Origin: a virus
DNA length: 21,151 nt
Virus record (IMG/VR): IMGVR_UViG_3300021957_000387
Coordinates: 1-21,151 of that record
Reading direction: 5' to 3' (one strand)
Positions 14,772-21,151 of this stretch are shown one piece after another; positions within the stretch are counted from its first letter, which is position 1; each line of letters begins with the position of its first letter. The position numbers were made by a program, and so were the translations under genes. Below the pieces are notes generated by a model. The model was given only the letters and a program-made list of their open reading frames with translations, had not been told where the DNA came from and searched no databases.

Positions 14772-16649
14772 ATGGCGGTTGTTTTTAGTAACAATGCAGC
14801 GTCTACATTACAGTCGGGGATAAACTCTTCGGCGACGAGCATAACGCTACTTAGTGGCGCTAACTTCCCATCGCTCTCGGGTTCGGACTACACGTACGTA
14901 ACACTTGAGGATGTGAATGGCCACCGAGAAATCGTTAAGGCTACAGCTCGTAGTGGCAACACTCTCACGATTGTGCGTGCACAGGACGGTACGTCTGCGC
15001 GTGCATATATCGCGGGAGATAAATGTGAGCTGCGTCTAACTGCTGCGCTACTTAATGAAGTAGCACAACAAGCGGACACTGATACCAACACCACTTATAC
15101 AGCTGGTACTGGCCTGTCGCTGACTGGAACTCAGTTTGCAAACACAGCTCCTGACCAGACCGTCTCGCTGACAGGCGCGGGTGCTGCCACTATAACTGGT
15201 ACATATCCTAACTTTACGATTACCACTACTGATACCAATACAACTTACAGTATCCAAGACGGGCAGCTTTCGCAGAACAACTTTACAAATGCGGATCACA
15301 CTAAGCTAAATGCTATCGAGGCGAACGCTACTGCTGACCAGACTGATGCAGAGATAAAAACAGCTTACGAAAACAATACTGACACTAACGAGTTTAGTGA
15401 CGCAGAGAAAACTAAGCTGGCAGGCATCGAGGCGAACGCTACTGCTGACCAGACTGATGCAGAGATTAGAGCGGCCGTAGAAGCAGCTACTGACTCAAAT
15501 GTTTTTACTGATGCGGATCACACTAAGTTAAATAGTCTTGAGACAGGTGCTACTGCTGACCAGACTGATGCAGAGATTAGAGCAGCCGTAGAAGCAGCTA
15601 CTGACTCAAATGTTTTTACTGATGCGGACCACACTAAGTTAAATGGTATTGCTAATAATGCTAATAACTACGTGTTGCCATTTACCGATAACTCGTCGAA
15701 CTGGAACGTAGCGTTTGGCTGGGGTAATCACGGCGCAGCAGGCTATCTGACGTCGCACCAGTCACTTAGCGGCCTTGCTTCAGAAAGTTATGTTAATACA
15801 CAAGTTAGCAACCTTGTTGATTCAGCCCCAGGTACGCTGAATACGTTGAATGAGTTGGCCGCGGCTTTAGGGGATAATGCTAACTTTAGCACTACGGTGA
15901 CTAATAGCCTTGCTTCGAAGCTACCATTAGCTGGTGGTACATTGACGGGCGATTTAACAGTTAACTCTACAGGGTTTATTAAGTTACCTGTGGGTACGAC
16001 TGCACAGCGTTCTTCATCTCCTGCAAAAGGGATGATTCGTTTTAACTCTACGACGGGTAAGTTAGAACAGTACAGCACCGCATGGTCCGACGTAGGTAGT
16101 GCTGCTGACTTTAGGCTGAATACGTTTACTGGTAATGGCTCTACTACTGCTTACACCCTGACAACGAATCCTGTTGAAGACAATACGCTGGTCTATATAG
16201 ACGGCGTGTATCAGAACAAATCTAGCTACTCGATCGTAAATAACATTCTTACTTTTTCTGCCGCACCCCCAAATGGTACAGCGATCGAGATTACTGCGGC
16301 TACTGCAGCCCCAGTTGAAGCTAGCACTGAGTTTAAGCTAAGCCAGTTTTCTGGCAACGGCTCAGCAACTACGTTCACGCTCTCTGCACAAACTCCAGAG
16401 AACAACACGAACGTGTATATCGACGGAGTTTATCAGTCAAAAAGTAACTACTCAGTTAGTGGTACAACGCTAACGTTTACTACTGCTCCACCGGCTGGTA
16501 CATCGATAGAAGTCATGGCCGCTCACGCTGTAGTAGTTAGCGTAAGTGTTCCTGACGATGGGAGCGTGACCAACGCAAAACTTGACAGCGTCTTAGCACA
16601 AAGAATTGTAGATCTAGAAGACGAAATTTTACTTAATTTAGGAGTATAG
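14772..16649 (+). CDS. Long tail fibre protein
   Basis: A 625-residue modular fibre. Residues 1-98 are an N-terminal attachment-type domain (FSNNAASTLQSGINSSATSI; IVRAQDGTSARAY). After a short beta region, residues 171-293 hold three 37-residue repeats plus a partial fourth ('ATADQTDAEI' motif), typical of trimeric fibre shafts. Then come a 'WGNHGAAGYLTS' segment, an 'LNTLNELAAALGDNANF' helix-loop, and 'LPLAGGTLTGDLTV'. Two similar domains at 447-520 and 521-590 follow, each with YIDGVYQ. The final 25 residues are a heptad-like helix (LAQRIVDLEDEILLNLGV) that may drive trimer formation. No chaperone or endosialidase cleavage domain is visible. It probably carries or connects the smaller fibre proteins encoded after it. 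Confidence 0.75.
   Translation: MAVVFSNNAASTLQSGINSSATSITLLSGANFPSLSGSDYTYVTLEDVNGHREIVKATARSGNTLTIVRAQDGTSARAYIAGDKCELRLTAALLNEVAQQADTDTNTTYTAGTGLSLTGTQFANTAPDQTVSLTGAGAATITGTYPNFTITTTDTNTTYSIQDGQLSQNNFTNADHTKLNAIEANATADQTDAEIKTAYENNTDTNEFSDAEKTKLAGIEANATADQTDAEIRAAVEAATDSNVFTDADHTKLNSLETGATADQTDAEIRAAVEAATDSNVFTDADHTKLNGIANNANNYVLPFTDNSSNWNVAFGWGNHGAAGYLTSHQSLSGLASESYVNTQVSNLVDSAPGTLNTLNELAAALGDNANFSTTVTNSLASKLPLAGGTLTGDLTVNSTGFIKLPVGTTAQRSSSPAKGMIRFNSTTGKLEQYSTAWSDVGSAADFRLNTFTGNGSTTAYTLTTNPVEDNTLVYIDGVYQNKSSYSIVNNILTFSAAPPNGTAIEITAATAAPVEASTEFKLSQFSGNGSATTFTLSAQTPENNTNVYIDGVYQSKSNYSVSGTTLTFTTAPPAGTSIEVMAAHAVVVSVSVPDDGSVTNAKLDSVLAQRIVDLEDEILLNLGV
15282..15653 (+). repeat. 111-base tandem repeats in the long fibre gene
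   Basis: Full units lie at 15282-15392, 15393-15503 and 15504-15614, with a partial unit after 15615. Each encodes 37 residues starting F-T/S-D/N-A-D/E. Bases 15438-15533 and 15549-15644 differ at only two visible positions over 96 bases, so the last duplication is recent or kept uniform by recombination. Confidence 0.85.
16110..16532 (+). repeat. Duplicated ~70-residue YIDGVYQ domain in the long fibre
   Basis: Two consecutive domains start at residues 447 and 521 (F-R/K-L, then F-T/S-GNGS). Both carry YIDGVYQ, K-S-x-Y-S and 'AP P-x-GT-x-IE' at matching spacing, with more than half of aligned residues identical by eye. The two are probably small beta-sandwich domains that arose by duplication. 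Confidence 0.7.
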
Positions 16650-16653
16650 GCTC

Positions 16654-17238
16654 ATGGCCGTACAGAATAGCAACTTTAATACCCTGATAACGGCTATCGA
16701 CACCAAGGCTCAGTCTTTAGCCGCATCAACGTCAGACCCGAAAGACTTAGTTTTTCTTGGTAAAACTTTAGAAGCTCTTAACGTAACAGCGACTGTGTCC
16801 GACATTATTGCCGCGGGTGATACTAAGGTAACAGCGGTTAATACCGCAGGCACCACGCAGGTAGGCAATGTAAATACCGCGGGTACTACTCAAGTAGGTA
16901 ATGTCAATACAGCAGGTACTACTCAGGTAGCCGCAGTAAACGCTGCAGCGAGTAGCTTCAGCGTGCATCCGCAAGGCACTACCACCGCAGCGAACAAGAC
17001 GCTTGCAGCGAATGAGTTTGTGATGGTAACTGCATCAGGTAAGACAATGACATTACCCGCAGGAACGGCAGGACAATCTGTTGTTTATATCTCCGTTGGC
17101 AATTTTGAAAACACTGTTGTCGCGCCAAATGGTTCAGAGAAAATTATGGGATTGGCTCAGTCAATGACCATCGATAAAGCCAACACCACAATCACACTTA
17201 TGTACCACTCAGCCACTCATGGCTGGCGTGCATTTTAA
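16654..17238 (+). CDS. Small tail-fibre protein with 11-residue repeats and beta module
   Basis: A 194-residue protein with AGGAG (16640-16644) before the ATG. Residues 1-60 are helical or mixed (TLITAIDTKAQSLAASTSDP). Residues 62-94 are three copies of an 11-residue unit (VNTAGTTQVGN). The last ~90 residues form a beta module with 'FVMVTASGKTMTLPAGTAGQ', 'GSEKIMGLAQSMTID' and a final aromatic 'HGWRAF'. The same beta module pattern closes the protein encoded at 19144, which suggests shared ancestry. It is probably a fibre segment or capping adhesin; the partner is likely the long fibre immediately upstream. I know no specific family name. Confidence 0.55.
   Translation: MAVQNSNFNTLITAIDTKAQSLAASTSDPKDLVFLGKTLEALNVTATVSDIIAAGDTKVTAVNTAGTTQVGNVNTAGTTQVGNVNTAGTTQVAAVNAAASSFSVHPQGTTTAANKTLAANEFVMVTASGKTMTLPAGTAGQSVVYISVGNFENTVVAPNGSEKIMGLAQSMTIDKANTTITLMYHSATHGWRAF
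16837..16935 (+). repeat. 33-base tandem repeat, three units
   Basis: Units at 16837-16869, 16870-16902 and 16903-16935 encode V-N-T-A-G-T-T-Q-V followed by G-N, G-N and A-A. The protein repeat is nearly perfect, but third codon positions vary (ACC/ACT/ACA, CAG/CAA), so selection keeps the protein sequence rather than the DNA. Confidence 0.85.
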
Positions 17239-17251
17239 TTAGGAGACACAA

Positions 17252-18706
17252 ATGAGTAATTTAACAGATTTTTTTGGTAAAGGTCCGTCACCGCGAGTAG
17301 CAGGTACAATGCCTCACAATCAGCCTGCGTTTGCAATTTTAGGGGGTACTAGCTCCTCTTCAAAGTTTGCAGTGTACTCGCACGATTTAAACCTGATGTC
17401 GCATGGCCATATGAGCGTCAACTCCGACGACCAGATGGAAAGTTGGAATTACGTTGCTAACTGGAATTATCAAACCCAACCAGGCAGCCAAGGTCCTAGT
17501 AACAATGGACATGGGATAGCTAACAAGGGTTATTTAGGATGTGCTTCTTTGATGGCCTCAAGCCCTGAGTTCCTTTTAAACAAAAACAATACGGAAAGTC
17601 CCAACTGGGGTATGCAACACCACAGCCATTTTGGTTTATCTACTGCAATGGTGGGGACTAATCCTGGTATTAACCAGAAGTACGCTTTAGCTACCTCGCA
17701 CGACGCAGTTGGTTCTAGCGCATGGATTCGGGTTTGTGGTCGTAGTAGTAGTGCAGTGATGCGTGCTCAAGATAACAAGGGCGGTAACTTATCAGAAGAA
17801 CGCGCAATATGCCGTCCTCAAGATGCTGGTTGGTTGACTTCAGGTTATCGTCTAGCTTCTGGTGGCATTAGCTACAATCAGAACACAGGTAATGCCGTAA
17901 TCATTGAGCGTAACAATTCAGGAAGCGACCAAAATCCGTGGCGGCCTGTACTTCTTAAAAATTGCCCGAACCCCGCTGAATACATGTCAGATCAAGCAGG
18001 GTGGGAGGCCGCGATTACAGCAGCAGTAGCAGTTTCAGGAAACCGCATTGTAGGCCCAGATCAACAAGCTGCGGTCGGCACTAAGTCAGCTGCCGGTTAT
18101 ACGGCCGTAAAAGCTGTGCTGTGTGATGATAATTCTGTAGTTATTATGTACGGAATCAATGCTGGTGTAGAGATAGTCAGGTGGGTTTGGGACAACAGTG
18201 CCAACAGCTGGGCTGCTCAAACATCAGGTGACTTAAAAAACCGTGCATGGACCAGTGTTTATCACAATATTACAAATAGTTTCCCTAATTTTACAATGAG
18301 TCTTGATGGTAAAACGATTGTTTTAACGAGCCACTCATATCTAGGTTTTTGTGGTTATTACATAACTATGATTGATGTAGCAACCGCCAAAACAAAAAGT
18401 TACTACAAGGAAGCTAGCAACATCTCTTATAGCATCGTGCCTTTAGGCGCTAGTAAGTTTTTGTTTTCTGACTCACAAAACTCTGATGGTAATAGTCGAT
18501 TATATGCCACTGTGTTGTCCTGGGATGATTTGCACACTAATCCCGCGACAGATTATTGGAGCAGCGGGTTTGTCAATGCGGCCATTTCAACCCCTACCAG
18601 TCAGTTTCTTGACACCCCTGATCAAACGACTAATTACCCCGCCGTAATTCCTATTACCAATATTGATAACGAGGCTATTGTGAAGGCCGAAAAAGGAGAA
18701 ATTTAA
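17252..18706 (+). CDS. Putative receptor-binding tail adhesin, beta-propeller-like
   Basis: A 484-residue protein with AGGAG (17240-17244) before the ATG. I do not recognise a family. It starts with a short anchor-like segment (MSNLTDFFGKGPSPRVAG) and then is beta-rich, with many Asn, Ser, Gly, Trp and Tyr. Several stretches look like propeller blades: residues 27-48 (FAILGG...FAVYSHD), 289-313 (CDDNSVVIMYG...IVRWVWD), 347-381 (FTMSLDGKTIVLTS...MIDVATAKT) and 395-426 (GASKFLFSDSQNSDG). There is no signal peptide. A chaperone-like gene starts at the very next base after its stop, as is usual for the distal, receptor-binding fibre or spike gene. Base composition is slightly more AT-rich than its neighbours, which fits exchange of an adhesin gene. 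No depolymerase catalytic motif is evident. Confidence 0.5.
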   Translation: MSNLTDFFGKGPSPRVAGTMPHNQPAFAILGGTSSSSKFAVYSHDLNLMSHGHMSVNSDDQMESWNYVANWNYQTQPGSQGPSNNGHGIANKGYLGCASLMASSPEFLLNKNNTESPNWGMQHHSHFGLSTAMVGTNPGINQKYALATSHDAVGSSAWIRVCGRSSSAVMRAQDNKGGNLSEERAICRPQDAGWLTSGYRLASGGISYNQNTGNAVIIERNNSGSDQNPWRPVLLKNCPNPAEYMSDQAGWEAAITAAVAVSGNRIVGPDQQAAVGTKSAAGYTAVKAVLCDDNSVVIMYGINAGVEIVRWVWDNSANSWAAQTSGDLKNRAWTSVYHNITNSFPNFTMSLDGKTIVLTSHSYLGFCGYYITMIDVATAKTKSYYKEASNISYSIVPLGASKFLFSDSQNSDGNSRLYATVLSWDDLHTNPATDYWSSGFVNAAISTPTSQFLDTPDQTTNYPAVIPITNIDNEAIVKAEKGEI

Positions 18707-19141
18707 ATGAAACCGATGCTTAACAGTTTTGGATACGTCACAAGTGACTCAGGAGGTGACATAGCTGCACCAGACGGTGTTGAGGGAGCTGAAATATTCC
18801 GCTACAAGCGTGTAGATGGTGCGTGGGTAGATGCCTTCCCCGATGACGATGATGCAAGCTTCATGGATAGCTACAACGCTCTTGTTGACAGCTGGGCAGT
18901 TGCAGACATGAAGCCAGATATTATCTTAGCCATTAAGGCTGAAGCTGCTCGTCAAATTGAAGCCACCGCGTGGAAGGTTGAGAGAGCAACTGAGGTTGAT
19001 GCGACTGACGATAGCAACACGCTGGCCACTGTTTACGCAGAACGGGCCGCGATTCGCGCAGCAAGTAACGCGCACGAAGAAGCTCTAGACGACATTACTA
19101 CATTAGCTGATTTGAGCGCATTTAATCCTACAGGATTCTGA
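18707..19141 (+). CDS. Tail-fibre assembly chaperone-like protein
   Basis: A 144-residue acidic protein whose ATG follows the upstream stop with no gap; AAGGAG (18692-18697) lies inside the upstream gene. The N-terminal part has a short beta region (EIFRYKRVDGAWVDAF). The C-terminal half is helical: IILAIKAEAARQIEATAWKV, then ERATEVDA..., then 'RAAIRAASNAHEEALDDI'. Helical C termini of this type, with 'IKaEa.r.I.a.aW..eRA' and 'Re.IR.asN..E', recur in small phage proteins encoded directly after tail fibres (DUF4376-like), which help fold or trimerise them. The close coupling to the adhesin gene supports that role, but the assignment is by resemblance. Confidence 0.5.
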   Translation: MKPMLNSFGYVTSDSGGDIAAPDGVEGAEIFRYKRVDGAWVDAFPDDDDASFMDSYNALVDSWAVADMKPDIILAIKAEAARQIEATAWKVERATEVDATDDSNTLATVYAERAAIRAASNAHEEALDDITTLADLSAFNPTGF

Positions 19142-19143
19142 TC

Positions 19144-19617
19144 ATGGCTTTAACGAAAGTAACAACCAATATGCTGCAGGCCGATGTTATTGGGTCGGCA
19201 CAGATTGCAGATGACGCAATTGGTGCTGAACATATCGCAGACAATGCGGTAGATATTGCGCGCCTAAATGTAACTGACGGTACATCGGGTCAGAGTTTGA
19301 CTACCGACGGTAGCGGCGCACTAGCATTTGCAACCATTGGTGGTGCGTTCAACGACTTTGCTATTAAGACGGGATCTTACACAGCCGTCAGTAAAGATCA
19401 GTTAATTGTTAACTCGGGCAGCGCAGTGACTATTACATTACCTGCAAGTCCTAGTGCTGGTAGCGTGGTATTCATTAAAAACGCTGGCTCGGGTTTGGTG
19501 ACAGTAGCTCGTAATGGCTCAAAAATTAATTCAACAGCAGACGATGGTGAACTGGCTACAGATGCAGGCGCGACCTTGGTGTACGTTGATTCAACAATCG
19601 GATGGAAGGAGTTATAA
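19144..19617 (+). CDS. Short tail-fibre protein with beta module
   Basis: A 157-residue protein with only a weak ribosome binding site (AGGAT at 19132-19136). Residues 1-55 are built of short I-A-D-x-A-I/V steps (MLQADVIGSAQIADDAIGAE, then HIADNAVDIARLNV), a fibre-shaft style. A 'GTSGQSLTTDGSGALAFA' connector follows. The C-terminal ~85 residues form a beta module (SAVTITLPASPSAGSVVFIK; ending STIGWKEL) matching the end of the 16654-17238 product. It is followed with no gap by a glycine-rich adhesin gene, so it may be the shaft and that gene the tip of one fibre. Confidence 0.55.
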   Translation: MALTKVTTNMLQADVIGSAQIADDAIGAEHIADNAVDIARLNVTDGTSGQSLTTDGSGALAFATIGGAFNDFAIKTGSYTAVSKDQLIVNSGSAVTITLPASPSAGSVVFIKNAGSGLVTVARNGSKINSTADDGELATDAGATLVYVDSTIGWKEL

Positions 19618-20412
19618 ATGGCTATTATATTAGGTGGCGGTGGTGGCAGCACTTCATTCCCCACAATCTTTTTACACAAGTCTCAAACTTGGGTTCCACC
19701 TCAAGACGGCAACATAATGATTCACGTTATTGGGGCAGGTGGTAGTGGTTGTGCAAGTAGTGGAAATACCACACTTCAAAGCGGTGCGGCAGGAGGTTAT
19801 TGCAGAAAGAACTCTTTAGCAGTAACTACCTCTGGCTCATTTACTGTTGTTATTGGCGCAGGAGGCGCACCCACAGTGGGAGCCTTCGGTGCAGGAACCG
19901 CAGGAGGCACTACGACTGTTGCAGGCACAGGACTAAGCTCTACGTTGACGGCTACTGGTGGCGCGGCGGGAGCTGTATCTAACGGAACTTACACTACTGG
20001 GGGGGTTGGCTCAAATGGAGACTTAAACACCACAGGTGGACGCGGAGGTTTTAACAGAGGCGGTGGTGCTGTTGGATTAACAGGAACAGGCAATGACGGT
20101 ATAGTGGGAGATAAAGAATGGAATCTTTCAGGTAGTTGCGACATATTGGGTGATTTTTATTCATCTAGTTTTGGTCAACTGTCTGGCAGTAGCGGAGGAG
20201 GAAGTCACTATCCAGCATATCATAATGGTTATGGTACAGAGGTAGTAGGGCCATTGGCGGGTGGAGTAGCGGCATATAAAAGTCAGCTAGATATGTTTTC
20301 TGGTCATGCTTCTATAGGTGGTGGCGGTGGATATGCGTATTCTCCGTGGGCGGAAGGCGCGACTTCAGGCCGTGGTGGTGAAGGCTGTGTTGTTATTCAG
20401 TACATACCGTAA
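19618..20412 (+). CDS. Glycine-rich tail-tip adhesin
   Basis: A 264-residue protein with AAGGAG (19606-19611) before an ATG that abuts the upstream stop. Almost the whole length is Gly-rich: GGGGGS at the start, 'IHVIGAGGSGCASSG' near residue 38, a dense Gly/Thr region at ~80-160, and 'GGGGGYAYSPW' near 224-242. It closes in EGCVVIQYIP, the usual final strand ('G..G.V.i.y') of phage glycine-rich receptor-binding domains. Such proteins are thought to fold partly as polyglycine II sandwiches, as in S16-type gp38 tips. It lacks a shaft domain, so attachment probably depends on the preceding short fibre. Variable loops between Gly runs would contact the host receptor. Confidence 0.7.
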   Translation: MAIILGGGGGSTSFPTIFLHKSQTWVPPQDGNIMIHVIGAGGSGCASSGNTTLQSGAAGGYCRKNSLAVTTSGSFTVVIGAGGAPTVGAFGAGTAGGTTTVAGTGLSSTLTATGGAAGAVSNGTYTTGGVGSNGDLNTTGGRGGFNRGGGAVGLTGTGNDGIVGDKEWNLSGSCDILGDFYSSSFGQLSGSSGGGSHYPAYHNGYGTEVVGPLAGGVAAYKSQLDMFSGHASIGGGGGYAYSPWAEGATSGRGGEGCVVIQYIP

Positions 20413-20422
20413 GGAGAATTAA

Positions 20423-20719
20423 ATGAAATATAATATTAAAGATGCTGACGGTAACATCACAAATACCATCGTTGCTGACGCTGAGTTTGTTGAAGCTAAC
20501 TTTGAACACTATGAACTGTACGTTGCACCTACACCCCCAGAGCCTACAGCAGAAGAGACTGCTCGTCAGTGGCGTGACGCAGAACTGTCGTTTACAGACC
20601 AAGCAGCCCAAACTCCAGACTGGCCGAACCGCGACAACATCCTGATCTACAGGACTGCCTTACGTGACTGGCCAGCTACTGACGACTTCCCAGAAACTAA
20701 GCCAACTTTAGGTAGCTAA
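20423..20719 (+). CDS. Phage tail assembly chaperone (Phage_tail_APC-like)
   Basis: A 98-residue protein with a strong AAGGAG (20411-20416) before its ATG. The N-terminal third is a small beta domain (YNIKDADGNITNTIVADAEF). The C-terminal half carries 'TARQWRDAELSFTD...TPDWP' and 'YRTALRDWPA...FPETKP'. These match the 'R..RD..L..tD....dwp......yR.aLRdlp....fP...p' signature of the small tail assembly chaperones (Phage_tail_APC, PF16778-like) found after tail-fibre genes. It probably helps assemble the glycine-rich adhesin encoded 10 bases upstream. Confidence 0.75.
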   Translation: MKYNIKDADGNITNTIVADAEFVEANFEHYELYVAPTPPEPTAEETARQWRDAELSFTDQAAQTPDWPNRDNILIYRTALRDWPATDDFPETKPTLGS

Positions 20720-20721
20720 TT

Positions 20722-21151
20722 ATGTTAGCAGAGATCAGTTTATTAGTAGGTGGTTTAAAGGCCCTTAACGAGGGCATCGCTGTCGTTAAAGAGTCTGGTA
20801 GCAACCTGACTGGTCTCGCTAAAGTTTTCGGCACCCTGACGGAAAGCAAGCAAGCAGTCGAGAAGATTGAGGCTGCTGCTGAAGACGGCGATCACATTCT
20901 GACTCAGGAAGAAGCGCTTGAGCTGGCCTGGGCAAAGAACGAGATTCGCGAGAAAGAGAAAGAGTTAAAGAAGGTTACGCCACGGCAGGTGTGGCGCGAC
21001 ATGTTGGCCATCCAACACAAATCGCTGATGGAACACAAACATAAGCTTGAGAAAGAGCGCCTAGCGCGTAACCGAGCAATCACTAAGCGCGACGATCTGA
21101 TAAAGAATGCGGCAAGTTTTTGCCTACTTTTATGCGTTGGAGTTGGAGTAG
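20722..21151 (+). CDS. Coiled-coil protein with membrane segment (partial, runs off the end)
   Basis: The frame from ATG 20722 stays open for 143 codons to the window end with no stop. The N terminus is helical and slightly hydrophobic (MLAEISLLVGGLKALNEGIA). A long charged coiled coil follows: ALELAWAKNEIREKEKELKK, then HKSLMEHKHKLEKERLARNR. From about residue 130 a hydrophobic run begins (AASFCLLLCVGVGV) and continues past the window, probably a membrane helix. It follows the tail chaperone by 2 bases and has only a weak AGG ribosome site. I do not recognise a family. A membrane-linked lysis or packaging accessory protein are both possible. Confidence 0.55.
   Translation, partial: MLAEISLLVGGLKALNEGIAVVKESGSNLTGLAKVFGTLTESKQAVEKIEAAAEDGDHILTQEEALELAWAKNEIREKEKELKKVTPRQVWRDMLAIQHKSLMEHKHKLEKERLARNRAITKRDDLIKNAASFCLLLCVGVGV

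Noticed and set aside
15282-15653. CRISPR-like or origin-type repeats
   Set aside because: The 111-base units are in frame, encode a known style of fibre repeat and have no spacers.
17252-18706. Diversity-generating retroelement target
   Set aside because: No reverse transcriptase, template repeat or C-type-lectin-like variable end is visible in the window; the adhesin ends in an ordinary sequence.
20760-20775. Short GCCCT...AGGGC hairpin just inside the last gene
   Set aside because: The stem is 5 bp with no T run; it is too weak to call a terminator or attenuator.

Overview
The window looks like the late structural, lysis and tail-fibre region of a tailed phage (Caudoviricetes) with a short, podovirus-like tail. 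Every gene is on the + strand and packed with 0-60 base gaps or 1-base TAATG overlaps. There is no tape measure, sheath or tail-tube cluster. Instead, head-tail adaptor-like proteins are followed by several alanine/glutamine-rich, coiled-coil and very large proteins of the kind podoviruses eject with their DNA. The style of the fibre genes (repeat-built fibres, small chaperones, BppU-like and glycine-rich modules) resembles marine or environmental phages. The host is probably a Gram-negative bacterium, but no gene here identifies it.

Layout. 1-412: 3' end of an N4-gp56-type major capsid protein, closed by a strong intrinsic terminator. 432-2595: a small hypothetical, two adaptor-like proteins and a GNAT-like protein. 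2595-11575: the putative DNA-ejection block, made of two small look-alike proteins, a 727-residue protein and a 1841-residue protein with an HELGH zinc-protease motif and hydrophobic segments at both ends. 11588-12596: lysis cassette of a holin, a tail-anchored coiled-coil protein and an M15 peptidase endolysin. 12597-12652: the longest non-coding gap after the capsid terminator, AT-rich with an inverted repeat. 12653-20719: ten tail, fibre and adhesin genes, with a BppU-like domain protein, an 18/20-residue repeat protein, a long fibre with 37-residue repeats, small beta-rich fibre modules, a likely beta-propeller adhesin, a glycine-rich adhesin and two small chaperone-like proteins. 20722-end: start of a coiled-coil protein whose hydrophobic segment runs off the window.

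How it fits together. Capsid and adaptors build the head and neck. The ejection block would travel in the virion and cross the host envelope during infection, with the HELGH domain a candidate for wall, periplasmic or self cleavage. Holin and M15 peptidase release progeny. The fibre block appears to supply at least two receptor-binding modules, each followed by its own chaperone-like gene.

I see no tRNA, CRISPR, insertion sequence, integrase, reverse transcriptase or diversity-generating template repeat. The most unusual elements are the 1841-residue ejected protease candidate, the alternating 18/20-residue repeat protein and the duplicated fibre-plus-chaperone arrangement. None is proven to be a new system from sequence alone.
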